This document shows positions 36,874 through 45,575 of a stretch of 64,000 nucleotides of DNA, piece by piece. The notes beneath the pieces were generated by a model, which was not told the origin of the DNA, searched no databases, and saw nothing but the letters and a program-made list of their open reading frames with translations. Position 1 is the stretch's first letter. Each line of letters begins with the position of its first letter. A program made the translations under genes and the position numbers. This DNA comes from Alphaproteobacteria bacterium (GTDB taxonomy: Bacteria; Pseudomonadota; Alphaproteobacteria; Rhodobacterales; Rhodobacteraceae): NCBI GenBank assembly GCA_030427145.1, contig JAUHWT010000002.1:248001-312000 (forward strand), written 5' to 3'.

Positions 36874-38334
36874 TCAGATACCGGCCGGGATATTCATCGG
36901 GTCACGCTCAACCATGCGTGGGGAGTTCAGCTCTTTCCATTTGCTCACCGCCGCATGCGCGGATGGGAACGGCGGGCGTGGCACGAAGCGGCCACGCCCT
37001 GGCTGGGGTTGGGAGTTCTGACCCCAGGCCCAGATCACCTCGCCCCGGCTGAGAGTATACCGGGCCTGGGCACTCACCTTGAAACCTTCGAACACGTTGT
37101 AATCGAGCACCGAATGATGATTTGACGCACTCAGAGTTTTCGAAATCTTCGGGTCCCAGACAACAATATCCGCATCCGCCCCCGGCACCAGCGCGCCTTT
37201 TTTCGGGTAGATGTTCAAAATTTTGGCAATATTCGACGAAGTGACCGCGACAAACTCATTTATGGTCAGACGCCCCTTCTCGACGCCTTCAGTCCACAAA
37301 ACCGCGAGACGCTCCTCCAACCCGTTGGAACCGTTGGGAATCAGACAGAAATTGTCCCGCCCCATGCGTTTCTGTTCCGTGGTGAACGCCGCGTGGTCCG
37401 TGGCCACAACCTGCAGAGATCCGGAGGACAGCCCCGCCCAGAGCGACGCCTGATGCTCCTTGCCCCGGAACGGCGGCGACATCACCCGCCGCGCGGCGTG
37501 ATCCCAGTCCTTGTTGAAATATTCGCTCTCATCCAGCGTCAGGAACTGCGCCAGAGGCTCACCATAAACCCGCATCCCCTTCTGCCGCGCCCGCCGGATC
37601 GCTTCATGCGCCTGCTCACAGGACACATGCACGATGTAAAGCGGTACACCCGCCGCATCGGCAATCATGATCGCCCGGTTCGCGGCCTCTCCCTCAACCT
37701 CCGGCGGGCGCGAATAGGCATGACCCTCCGGCCCGGTAATGCCCTCGGCCAGCATCTTTTTCTGAAGAAGATCAACGATATCGCCGTTTTCCGCGTGGAC
37801 CATGGGCAACGCCCCCAGTTCCTTGCAGCGGTTGAAGGAGGCGAACATCTCGTCATCCTCCACCATCAGCGCACCCTTGTAGGCCATGAAATGCTTGAAC
37901 GAGTTGACCCCCATCTCAACCGCGTCCTTCATCTCATTGAAAATGCTTTCATTCCAACCCGTAACGGCCATGTGATAGCCAATATCGGAGCAGATCTGCG
38001 GGGCGGATTTGCGGTGCCATTCATTGATGGCGTTTTTGATCGATCCATCCTCGCCAGGCAGACAGAAATCAATCAGCATGGTCGTACCGCCAGCCGCCGC
38101 GGCCCAGGTCCCGCTTTCAAACGTCTCGGCCGCAGTGGTTCCCATGAACGGCATCTCAAGATGCGTATGCGGATCGATACCGCCGGGGATCACGTAAGCC
38201 CCTTCCGCATCGACATATTCATCGCCTTTGAGGTCCGGACCGATCTCCTTGATCACCTCATCCTCGATCAGAATATCCGCCTCAAACGTCCGGTCCGCCG
38301 TGACAACCGTACCGCCCTTGATGACCCTGCTCAT
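36874..38334 (-). CDS. hydA: dihydropyrimidinase (D-hydantoinase)
   Basis: The 486-residue amidohydrolase has the metal motif DPHTHLE, the carboxylated lysine in FKHFMAYKGAL, and the further ligands in MVHAENGD and YIVHVSCEQAHEAI, with ATDHAAF near the C-terminal third. It opens the dihydropyrimidine ring to N-carbamoyl-beta-alanine (or its methyl form), the second step of reductive pyrimidine breakdown. An AAGGAGAGG site before the ATG at 38334 decides the start over one 15 codons upstream. It is flanked by the importer and the aldolase-like gene. Confidence 0.94.
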   Translation of the reverse strand: MSRVIKGGTVVTADRTFEADILIEDEVIKEIGPDLKGDEYVDAEGAYVIPGGIDPHTHLEMPFMGTTAAETFESGTWAAAAGGTTMLIDFCLPGEDGSIKNAINEWHRKSAPQICSDIGYHMAVTGWNESIFNEMKDAVEMGVNSFKHFMAYKGALMVEDDEMFASFNRCKELGALPMVHAENGDIVDLLQKKMLAEGITGPEGHAYSRPPEVEGEAANRAIMIADAAGVPLYIVHVSCEQAHEAIRRARQKGMRVYGEPLAQFLTLDESEYFNKDWDHAARRVMSPPFRGKEHQASLWAGLSSGSLQVVATDHAAFTTEQKRMGRDNFCLIPNGSNGLEERLAVLWTEGVEKGRLTINEFVAVTSSNIAKILNIYPKKGALVPGADADIVVWDPKISKTLSASNHHSVLDYNVFEGFKVSAQARYTLSRGEVIWAWGQNSQPQPGRGRFVPRPPFPSAHAAVSKWKELNSPRMVERDPMNIPAGI

Positions 38335-38347
38335 GACTGACCTCTCC

Positions 38348-39106
38348 TTAATCCGCGTAATCCGGGCATTCCCGGTCAAGTATCCGTTTCATTTCGGCAA
38401 AATGGGCAAATTCCGCGCCCTTGTAGACCTGCCACTCCTGAGCCACCGCATCGGCCATCTCACTGTCCATCACGGCGAAGGGCTGACCGGTATTGTAGGC
38501 AAACACCATCTGCCGCGCGGCGCGTTCGAGGTGGTACATGGCGTCAAAGGCTTCCGCGACGGTTTCAGCCACCGTCGTAACACCATGATTTTGCATCATA
38601 AGTGCGGAGTGATTTCCGATTGTGGCCGCAATCCGCTCGCCTTCGGCCTCCTCACTGGCAATCCCGCCAAAGGCCATGTCCATGCCGATCCGGTTGAAAA
38701 ACCGCGCCGTGACCTGATCAATCGGATGGATCGTCGGATCCTTCAGCGTCGCCAGCGTCGTCGCATAGGGCGGATGCAGGTGCAGCGCCACCCGCGCGTG
38801 CGGCACCTTGCGATGGATGGCCGAATGAATGGACCAGGCCGACGGGTCCGGCGCATCCTCGCGCTCCATGGTTGAGGGATCGTCCGCATCCACCAGCAAA
38901 AGGTCCGACGCCTTAATCATCGAAAAATGCCGCCAGCGCGGATTGACCAGGAACCGCCGCCCGTCCGCCGAAACGGCAGCCGAAAAATGGTTCGCGACCC
39001 CCTCGTGCCAGTCCGCGCGTGCCGCAAGGCGAAACGCCGCGGCCAGATCCACACGTAACTGCGCCTCGTCGGCATCTCCCGGCTTCACGTCAACCGCAAC
39101 ATTCAT
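38348..39106 (-). CDS. class II aldolase/adducin-family protein
   Basis: The 252-residue protein has the metal site of class II aldolases: an anion-binding GVANHFSAAV loop, ALHLHPPYATTLA (HxH) and QNHGVTTVAETVAEAFDAMYHLERAA. Members cleave or isomerise sugar phosphates or decarboxylate; some only resemble aldolases. It stands between two enzymes of pyrimidine degradation, where no aldolase step is known. A GGAGGTGGAG site favours the ATG at 39106. Its stop is 13 bases before the dihydropyrimidinase start. Confidence 0.85.
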   Translation of the reverse strand: MNVAVDVKPGDADEAQLRVDLAAAFRLAARADWHEGVANHFSAAVSADGRRFLVNPRWRHFSMIKASDLLLVDADDPSTMEREDAPDPSAWSIHSAIHRKVPHARVALHLHPPYATTLATLKDPTIHPIDQVTARFFNRIGMDMAFGGIASEEAEGERIAATIGNHSALMMQNHGVTTVAETVAEAFDAMYHLERAARQMVFAYNTGQPFAVMDSEMADAVAQEWQVYKGAEFAHFAEMKRILDRECPDYAD

Positions 39107-39271
39107 CTCCACCTCCCGCACCCGTCATAGGGGCCAAACATCTCATTTCATACAGGTTTGCCAACCTGGAGAGCAGTCGGATGCGCCCGAACACGGGTGC
39201 ATCCAACAAAAAAAACCGTGCGCGCGCCGCGCGCCCATATCCGCGGCAATGGCCGCGTCCGACCGCCCGTA

Positions 39272-40522
39272 TCACTCAACGATCTGCGCCGTTTCCACCA
39301 CCGCATGGAACAGCACATTCGCACCCTTCTCAGCCCATTCAGGACTGATTTCCTCGGCCTCATTGTGGCTCAGGCCATCGACACAGGGGCACATCACCAT
39401 CGAGGTCGGCGCAACCCGGTTTATCCAGCAGGCATCGTGCCCTGCACCCGAAATGATATTCCTGTGGGAATAGCCCAGCCGTTCGGCCGCATTGCGCACC
39501 GCCGTCACGCACCCCTCATCAAACGTCACCGGATCAAACCCACCGACTTTCTCAAACTCCACCGACAGGCCCATTTCGTCGCAGATCGCCTGACCGCTCT
39601 CTTTCAGGCGCCGTTCCATGTCCTGAATGACCGACAGATCGGGCGAGCGGAAATCGACCGTGAACACGACCTTGCCCGGGATCACATTGCGGCTGTTGGG
39701 ATGGACATCGATATGCCCCGCGGCACCGACCGCGTCGGGTTTGTGGCTCCAGGCAATCTCATCGACCAATTGCAGGATCTTTGCCATTCCAAGGCCCGCG
39801 TTTTTGCGCATGGGCATCGGTGTGGAACCGGTGTGGCTCTCCTTGCCGGTCACGGTCACCTGCGTCCATGACAGACCCTGACCATGGGTGACCACCCCGA
39901 TATCCTTGCCCTCGGCCTCCAAAATCGGGCCCTGTTCGATATGCAGCTCAAAAAACGCATGCATCTTGCGGGACCCGACCGGCTCATCGCCCTTCCAGCC
40001 GATCCGCTCCAGTTCCGCGCCGAAGGTCTTGCCCTCCGCATCCTCGCGGGCATAGGCCCAGTCCTCGTCGTGGATACCCGCAAACACACCAGAGGCCAGC
40101 ATCGCCGGAGCAAACCGGGTGCCTTCCTCATTGGTCCAGTTGGTCACGACAATCGGATGTTTCGTTTTGATCCCCAGATCATTGAGCGTGCGGATGATCT
40201 CCAGACCGCCAAGCACACCCAGAATACCATCGTATTTGCCGCCCGTCGGCTGGGTATCGAGGTGCGATCCCACATAAACCGGCAACGCGTCAGGGTCCGT
40301 GCCTTCACGCCGGGCGAACATCGTGCCCATTGTGTCGACGCCCATGGTCATGCCCGCGGCCTCGCACCACGACCTGAAGAGATCACGACCCTCGCCGTCC
40401 TCATCGGTCACGGTCTGGCGGTTGTTGCCACCGGCGACCCCCGGACCGATCTTCGCCATTTCCATCAGGCTGTCCCAAAGACGCGCCCCGTCGATCTGAA
40501 GATTTGCACCAGGTGCCGCCAT
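39272..40522 (-). CDS. Zn-dependent amidase, probable N-carbamoyl-beta-alanine amidohydrolase
   Basis: The 416-residue M20-family amidohydrolase is of the allantoate/L-carbamoylase type. It has YVGSHLDTQPTGGKYDG, WTNEEGTRFAPAMLASGVFAG, FELHIEQGPILE and a C-terminal SGAGHDACWINRVAPTSMVM. In this context it should split N-carbamoyl-beta-alanine into beta-alanine, CO2 and ammonia, the third step of the pathway. A TAGGAG site precedes the ATG. It is the first gene of a seven-gene operon (down to 33301). A RutR-like palindrome lies at 40543. Confidence 0.88.
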   Translation of the reverse strand: MAAPGANLQIDGARLWDSLMEMAKIGPGVAGGNNRQTVTDEDGEGRDLFRSWCEAAGMTMGVDTMGTMFARREGTDPDALPVYVGSHLDTQPTGGKYDGILGVLGGLEIIRTLNDLGIKTKHPIVVTNWTNEEGTRFAPAMLASGVFAGIHDEDWAYAREDAEGKTFGAELERIGWKGDEPVGSRKMHAFFELHIEQGPILEAEGKDIGVVTHGQGLSWTQVTVTGKESHTGSTPMPMRKNAGLGMAKILQLVDEIAWSHKPDAVGAAGHIDVHPNSRNVIPGKVVFTVDFRSPDLSVIQDMERRLKESGQAICDEMGLSVEFEKVGGFDPVTFDEGCVTAVRNAAERLGYSHRNIISGAGHDACWINRVAPTSMVMCPCVDGLSHNEAEEISPEWAEKGANVLFHAVVETAQIVE

Positions 40523-40542
40523 GCCCCGCTCCTAAATTCCGA

Positions 40543-40558
40543 TTGGCCCGCCGGTCAA
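40543..40558. promoter_or_regulatory. RutR-like operator before the amidohydrolase operon
   Basis: TTGGCCCGCCGGTCAA matches the E. coli RutR consensus TTGACCAnnTGGTCAA at 11 of 14 specified bases. It is about 20 bases upstream of the ATG, where a bound repressor would block transcription. Confidence 0.55.
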
Positions 40559-40791
40559 AAAGGGCGGCTTTTGCCCTCCACCGGTCCTGGCCTGCCCCAC
40601 ATCCACGCACCACGGTCCACCGCGCCATTTGCGGGAACTGAAAGCACCGGACCGGATCATACGGGCTGTCCCGAAGGGTCGCTGCGTACTTCCACAACTG
40701 GCGGCAAATTCCTGACGGACCTGGTCATTTCAGAGTTTCCGAGGTTTACCTGCATCAGTACAAGGAATTCCGGGCGGGTTGGTGCGTGTTT

Positions 40792-40807
40792 ATGACCACT
40801 TGGTCAA
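40792..40807. promoter_or_regulatory. RutR-like operator before the TetR regulator gene
   Basis: ATGACCACTTGGTCAA matches the RutR consensus TTGACCAnnTGGTCAA at 13 of 14 specified bases; the inner TGACCA-CT-TGGTCA is a perfect palindrome. It lies 54 bases upstream of the regulator start, consistent with autoregulation. Confidence 0.8.
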
Positions 40808-40861
40808 AATTCAGGCTATCATCGCAATCTGACGCGTCAAGCAGATTTGGGAGGGAACAGA

Positions 40862-41491
40862 ATGGCCCGTGCGACCTTGAGCAGCAAACCAACCCGCATA
40901 CAGGCGGAAAAAACCGCACTGATCATGGAGGCGGCACTCAAGGTTTTCTCCGACTACGGATTTCGCGGCGCCACACTCGACCAGATCGCGGATGAGGCCG
41001 GGGTCTCAAAACCAAACCTGCTCTACTATTTCGCCTCAAAGGACGACATTCACCGCCGCCTGCTCGAACGGCTTCTGGACACCTGGCTTGAACCCCTGCG
41101 CCAGCTCAATGCCGATGGAGAGCCGGTGGAGGAGATCACGGGCTACATCCGACGCAAACTGGAAATGTCCCGCGACTACCCGCAGGAAAGCCGGCTCTTC
41201 GCCAACGAAATTCTGCGCGGCGCCCCTCATGTCAGCGAAACCCTGGCCGGACAGCTCCGCGCGCTCGTGGACGAAAAGACGGCGATAATCACCGGCTGGG
41301 CGGAAACCGGCAAAATTGCCCAGGTCGACGCCCGCCACCTGATCTTCTCAATCTGGGCCGCCACGCAGCATTACGCCGATTTCGATACCCAGGTCAGGGC
41401 CGTCTTGGGGCCGGATGCGGAGAACCGCTTCGAGGATGCAACCGCCTTCCTCGTCTCATTCTACACCCGTGGGTTGCTGCCGGAAGGCTAA
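40862..41491 (+). CDS. TetR-family regulator, RutR-like
   Basis: The 209-residue regulator has the TetR helix-turn-helix ALKVFSDYGFRGATLDQIADEAGVSKPNLLYYFASKD. Its ligand domain is very close to E. coli RutR in DTWLEPLRQLN, YIRRKLEMSRDYPQESRLFANEILRGAP, LVDEKTAIITGWAETGKI and HLIFSIWAATQHYADF. RutR senses uracil and thymine. A GGGAGG site sets the ATG at 40862. Together with the near-perfect RutR operator upstream, it is the probable controller of the pyrimidine genes on both sides. Confidence 0.9.
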   Translation: MARATLSSKPTRIQAEKTALIMEAALKVFSDYGFRGATLDQIADEAGVSKPNLLYYFASKDDIHRRLLERLLDTWLEPLRQLNADGEPVEEITGYIRRKLEMSRDYPQESRLFANEILRGAPHVSETLAGQLRALVDEKTAIITGWAETGKIAQVDARHLIFSIWAATQHYADFDTQVRAVLGPDAENRFEDATAFLVSFYTRGLLPEG

Positions 41492-41663
41492 ACACACCCG
41501 ACATATCCTAAACAATTTCAGATACTTAGCCGAGCTCACCCCGGTTTCGACGGGCTGATCGCACGCGTTTTCGATTAACCTTCAGCATATTTTCGAAGTG
41601 TTTTTTGCGACTTTTACGCCTATTCTGTTAAAACTGTAGAGAAATTTTAGGCGAAGTCGGATC

Positions 41664-41960
41664 ATGTATATCAACGCGGCAAATCACATCAACGGCTCTG
41701 AACTCCAGATGCGGATGGCACCCCGTCCGGTCACGCCCACAAGGGCAAAAACGCGCCGTATCCGTGAGGACGCAACCGACGCCGTGACCGTTGGCGCCAA
41801 CCGCTCCGCGCCGCGCCGTATCGCTGATGACACCCACGCGCCTGGCATGATGGTGCAGCACACCCGCGCGCCGATTGCCACACGTGTTCTCTCCGCGGCC
41901 CAGGCATTCTCCCAGGGCAACAGCTTCTTTTCCGGGCAGCTTCTCGACGCCTCCGCTTAA
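41664..41960 (+). CDS. small hypothetical protein
   Basis: The 98-residue basic protein starts MYINAANHINGSELQMRM. Two short related segments occur (RRIREDATDA and RRIADDTHAP), and the tail is LLDASA. There is no signal peptide or membrane helix. Codon use is acceptable but not decisive, and the ribosome site is weak (AGGCGAAG). It is isolated between the regulator and the glyoxalase-like gene. Real coding is likely but unproven. Confidence 0.5.
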   Translation: MYINAANHINGSELQMRMAPRPVTPTRAKTRRIREDATDAVTVGANRSAPRRIADDTHAPGMMVQHTRAPIATRVLSAAQAFSQGNSFFSGQLLDASA

Positions 41961-42353
41961 GACCGTTCGCTGCCCCGGCGATTCAGGCAACGGGCGCAGA
42001 ACCGGGATAAAAAGACTTCGTTCGCAACTGGCACGGAGTCACCGGAATGCCCCGCAGTATCCCGACATGGACCAACAGGATTTCCTCCAGCACCGTCGGT
42101 GAGCGAACGTCACGGGCCACACTCCTGCTCCACTTCCTCTTCGGTCAGATCCTCATTCTTTGTGCAAACCCGCATCTGACCTGGGCCGTTGCCTGGTGCT
42201 CCAGCATCTGGCTGCCCTGGCCTGGCCACCCGCGCCTGACCGGTCTGAACGCCGCAATTCCCAACCTGAACCGCATCCTCAGCTGACAGGTTTTGGTCAG
42301 CCGCCCGTAATCTGCTACCATCCGGCCATCGGAACCGGTGCAGGGAGCGGGTC
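41961..42353. other. 393-base region without a supported gene
   Basis: One short reading frame (42047-42286, plus strand) would give a peptide with a hydrophobic stretch, and another lies opposite to it. Neither has a good ribosome site or typical codon use, and I see no repeat or hairpin of note. Confidence 0.5.
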
Positions 42354-42719
42354 ATGGAAAAGGTACTGGGCTTTGGCGGGTTCTTCTTCCGCGCAAAAAA
42401 TCCCGAAGCACTCGCAAAATGGTACGCCGATCACCTCGGCATCGACGAGGTTCCCGGCGACTACGACACCCCCTGCTGGCAGCAGGCCGCAGGCCCGACC
42501 GTGTTCGCGCCCTTCACGCAGGACACCGGATATTTCGGAAGCCGCGAAAAATCCTTCATGCTGAATTTCCGCGTCCGAGACCTGGACGCCATGATTTCGC
42601 AGCTTGAGGCCGCCGGTATCGAAGTCCGCCGCGACCCCGACAGTCCATATCCCAACGGCAGCTTCGCCTGGCTCAACGATCCCGAAGGCAATCCCATCGA
42701 GCTTTGGCAGCCCGCGTGA
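42354..42719 (+). CDS. VOC-superfamily (glyoxalase/bleomycin resistance-like) protein
   Basis: The 121-residue protein is a single VOC domain. The first half reads FGGFFFRAKNPEALAKWYADHLGI, and the second reads LNFRVRDLDAMISQLEAAGIEVRR followed by WLNDPEGNPIELWQP. The glutamate in PIELW is a typical metal ligand. The reaction is unknown; such small proteins can be isomerases or binding proteins. It is convergent with preA, six bases apart. Confidence 0.85.
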   Translation: MEKVLGFGGFFFRAKNPEALAKWYADHLGIDEVPGDYDTPCWQQAAGPTVFAPFTQDTGYFGSREKSFMLNFRVRDLDAMISQLEAAGIEVRRDPDSPYPNGSFAWLNDPEGNPIELWQPA

Positions 42720-42725
42720 ACCGGC

Positions 42726-44027
42726 CTACTCCGCCGCCTTCGCCATCGGGTTGTTCGGATGCGTCGTCCAGTTGGCGTAGTCCTTCTCAACCACCTTACC
42801 GGTCCGCGGATCGGTCTCGCCGGGTGTCATCGGCTCCATGGTGATGCAGCCCTCGACCGGGCAGACATTGACGCAGAGGTTACAGGCCACGCATTCGTCG
42901 TCCTTGACCTCGAACACGCGCCCCGGATTCATCGCAATCGCCTGGTGGCTGGTATCCTCGCAGGCCGCAAAACACCGGCCACAGCTGATGCAGAGATCCT
43001 GGTTGATCTTCGCCTTCGCCACATAGTTAAGGTTCAGGTACTGCCAGTCCGAGATATTCGGCACCGCCCGCCCACAAATGGCGTCCATGTCGGCGTGGCC
43101 CTTGTCGTCCATCCACTGGTTCAGGCCGGAAATCATCTCCTGCACCACCTTGAACCCGTAGGTCATGGCCGCGGTACAGACCTGCACCGAACCCGCGCCG
43201 AGCGCGATAAACTCCGCCGCGTCCCGCCAGGTGGTGATGCCACCGATACCGCTGATCGGCAGACCCGCAGTCTCCGGATCGCGGGCAATCTCACCCACCA
43301 TGTTGAGCGCAATCGGCTTCACCGCCGGCCCGCAATAGCCACCGTGACTGCCTTTGCCATCAATCGTCGGCTCCGGCGCGAACAGGTCGAGATTGACCGA
43401 GGTGATCGAATTGATCGTATTGATCAGTGAAACCGCATCCGCACCCCCGGCCTTTGCCGCGCGCGCCGGATGGCGAATGTCCGTGATGTTCGGCGTCAGC
43501 TTCACGAAAACCGGCATCCGGGTGTTCGCCTTGCACCAGCGCGTGACCATCTCAATATATTCCGGCACCTGACCCACGGCCGAACCCATTCCCCGCTCGC
43601 TCATGCCATGTGGACAGCCGAAATTCAGCTCCACCGCGTCCGCCCCTGTCTCCTCCACGAGCGGCAGGATGAATTTCCAGCTTTCCTCGTCACAGGGCAC
43701 CATCAGGCTCACGATCATCGCCCGGTCCGGCCAATCCCGCTTGACCGCCTTGATCTCTCGCAGGTTGGTCTCAAGCGGCCGGTCGGTGATCAGCTCAATG
43801 TTGTTGAGCCCCAAAAGCCGCCGGTCCGCGCCCCAGACCGCGCCATAGCGCGGCCCGTTCACGTTCACCACATGCGGGTCGAGGCCCAGGGTTTTCCACA
43901 CAACACCGCCCCACCCGGCCTCGAAGGCCCGGCGCACGTTGTATTCCTTGTCCGTCGGCGGCGCGGAGGCGAGCCAGAACGGGTTCGGGCTTTTCACACC
44001 CACGAATTCGGTCCGCAGATCAGCCAT
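42726..44027 (-). CDS. preA: NAD-dependent dihydropyrimidine dehydrogenase subunit PreA
   Basis: The 433-residue protein is a dihydroorotate dehydrogenase-like FMN barrel (VELNFGCPHGMSERGMGSAVGQ; KLTPNITDIRHPARAAKAGGADAVSLINT). Two [4Fe-4S] clusters follow near the C-terminus, with cysteines in CISCGRCFAACEDTSH and CVACNLCVNVCPVEGC. With PreT it reduces uracil and thymine to the dihydro forms, step one of reductive pyrimidine degradation. It starts three bases after the preT stop. Confidence 0.95.
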   Translation of the reverse strand: MADLRTEFVGVKSPNPFWLASAPPTDKEYNVRRAFEAGWGGVVWKTLGLDPHVVNVNGPRYGAVWGADRRLLGLNNIELITDRPLETNLREIKAVKRDWPDRAMIVSLMVPCDEESWKFILPLVEETGADAVELNFGCPHGMSERGMGSAVGQVPEYIEMVTRWCKANTRMPVFVKLTPNITDIRHPARAAKAGGADAVSLINTINSITSVNLDLFAPEPTIDGKGSHGGYCGPAVKPIALNMVGEIARDPETAGLPISGIGGITTWRDAAEFIALGAGSVQVCTAAMTYGFKVVQEMISGLNQWMDDKGHADMDAICGRAVPNISDWQYLNLNYVAKAKINQDLCISCGRCFAACEDTSHQAIAMNPGRVFEVKDDECVACNLCVNVCPVEGCITMEPMTPGETDPRTGKVVEKDYANWTTHPNNPMAKAAE

Positions 44028-44030
44028 CGC

Positions 44031-45368
44031 TCAGGCCTCCATGAGTTTTGCGTGAATGTCCTCGGCGGCGTCACGGCCCTCCGCCACCGCCGTCACGGTC
44101 AGATCGTCGCCGCCCGAGGCACAGTCGCCCCCGGCCCAGACCATCGCGAGGCTGGTCCGCCCCGCGCCCGTCACCGCAATCTTGCCGCCCTCCAGCGTCA
44201 ACCCGTCGGGCGCGCCCTCCAGCTTCTGACCAATTGCCCGGAACACCTGATCGGCAGGAAGACGGAAGGTCTCGCCCGTAGGCTCCAAACCGCCCGCGCC
44301 GTCGCGGGTATATTCAAACTCCATCTCGCGGACCGCGCCATTCCCGATGACCCGCAGCGGCATGGCATTGTGGATGATGGTAACGCCCTTCGAAGTCGCC
44401 AGGTCCTGCTCCCACACCGAGGCTGCCATACGCTCCTGACTGCGGCGATAGACCAGCGTGACGCTCTCAGCCCCCAGAAGCCGCGACTGAACCGCGGCAT
44501 CAATCGCCGTCATGCCGCCACCGATCACCACGACGTGACGTCCGACCGGCAAACCGGTCAAATCTTCCGTCTGCCGCAGATCCGCAATGAAATCGACCGC
44601 GTCCGTCACATTCCCGCGGTCGTCGCCCTCAACGCCAAGGGAATTCACACCGGCAAGCCCCATACCAAGGAACACCGCGTCAAATTCCGCCATGAGCCCG
44701 TCGAGCGTGATCGCGTCACCGAGTGTCTGCCCGCCATGGATCTCAATACCGCCAATCTGTAGCAGCCAGTCAATTTCGCGTTGCGCGAAGCCATCCACAC
44801 TCTTGTAGCTGGCAATACCAAACTCGTTCAGCCCGCCCGGTTTCTCGCGTGCGTCAAACACCACCACATCATGCCCATGCATTGCCAAACGGTGCGCGCA
44901 GGACAAACCCGCCGGCCCTGCCCCCACAACCGCTAAACGTTTGCCCGTCGCCTCCGCCCGGGAAAAGGGATGCACACCGGCATCCATCAGCGTGTCGGTC
45001 GCATAGCGCTGCAAACGCCCGATCTCCACCGGCTTGCCCTCCGCCGTCTCTCGAACGCAGACCTCCTCGCAAAGCGTCTCGGTCGGACAGACCCGTGCGC
45101 ACATGCCGCCCAGAATGTTCTGGTCCAGAATGGTCCGCGCCGCCGCCTCCGGCGTACCGGTCGCGATCTGGCGAATGAACAGCGGAATGTCGATTGATGT
45201 CGGACAGGCCTCCATGCAGGGCGCATCATGACAGAAGTAACACCGGTCCGCCGCCACCAGGGCCTCATGCGCATCGAGTTTCGGGGAAATGTCGGAGAAC
45301 CGTTCCGCAAGGGCAGCGGCATCCAGCCGGCCTGCGACGATACCTGGACTGCGTGGACTGGCTGGCAT
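44031..45368 (-). CDS. preT: NAD-dependent dihydropyrimidine dehydrogenase subunit PreT
   Basis: The 445-residue protein is a GltD-like flavoprotein. It has an N-terminal iron-sulfur region (CYFCHDAPCMEACPTSIDIP, CARVCPTETLCEEVCV), an FAD motif GAGPAGLSCAHRLAMHGHDVVVFD and an NAD motif IGGGMTAIDAAVQSRLLGAE. It passes electrons from NADH to PreA. An AGGAGAG site sets the ATG at 45368; a longer start 13 codons upstream is less likely. It is upstream of preA in the same operon. A RutR-like palindrome lies 51 bases before the start. Confidence 0.94.
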   Translation of the reverse strand: MPASPRSPGIVAGRLDAAALAERFSDISPKLDAHEALVAADRCYFCHDAPCMEACPTSIDIPLFIRQIATGTPEAAARTILDQNILGGMCARVCPTETLCEEVCVRETAEGKPVEIGRLQRYATDTLMDAGVHPFSRAEATGKRLAVVGAGPAGLSCAHRLAMHGHDVVVFDAREKPGGLNEFGIASYKSVDGFAQREIDWLLQIGGIEIHGGQTLGDAITLDGLMAEFDAVFLGMGLAGVNSLGVEGDDRGNVTDAVDFIADLRQTEDLTGLPVGRHVVVIGGGMTAIDAAVQSRLLGAESVTLVYRRSQERMAASVWEQDLATSKGVTIIHNAMPLRVIGNGAVREMEFEYTRDGAGGLEPTGETFRLPADQVFRAIGQKLEGAPDGLTLEGGKIAVTGAGRTSLAMVWAGGDCASGGDDLTVTAVAEGRDAAEDIHAKLMEA

Positions 45369-45418
45369 GACTGCTCTCCTGGCTGATCCAATAGCCGAGG
45401 TTTGCATGGTTCAATTTT

Positions 45419-45434
45419 TTTATCAACTGGTAAA
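45419..45434. promoter_or_regulatory. RutR-like operator before preTA
   Basis: TTTATCAACTGGTAAA matches the RutR consensus TTGACCAnnTGGTCAA at 11 of 14 bases and is itself nearly palindromic (TTTATCA against TTTACCA). It lies in an AT-rich stretch that probably holds the promoter. Confidence 0.5.
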
Positions 45435-45575
45435 ATTTTGTTAAAAAATGCTGCCCCTGCCCGCACGAAACCAACCCGACAGCACAGATATGCGCCTCCG
45501 GAACATCGCCATCACCAACTCTCAGAGAAGGTTTAAGTGGAGGTTACGCTGCGGTATCAAACCTCAGGCGAAGGC

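Larger units (their letters stand above)
40523..40861. other. 339-base divergent regulatory region of the pyrimidine cluster
   Basis: No gene is supported here. It separates the amidohydrolase operon (leftward) from the tetR-type gene (rightward) and holds two RutR-like palindromes, at 40543 and 40792. Confidence 0.6.

Noticed and set aside
42047-42286. Possible small membrane protein gene
   Set aside because: Poor codon use, no ribosome site and an equally plausible frame on the opposite strand.
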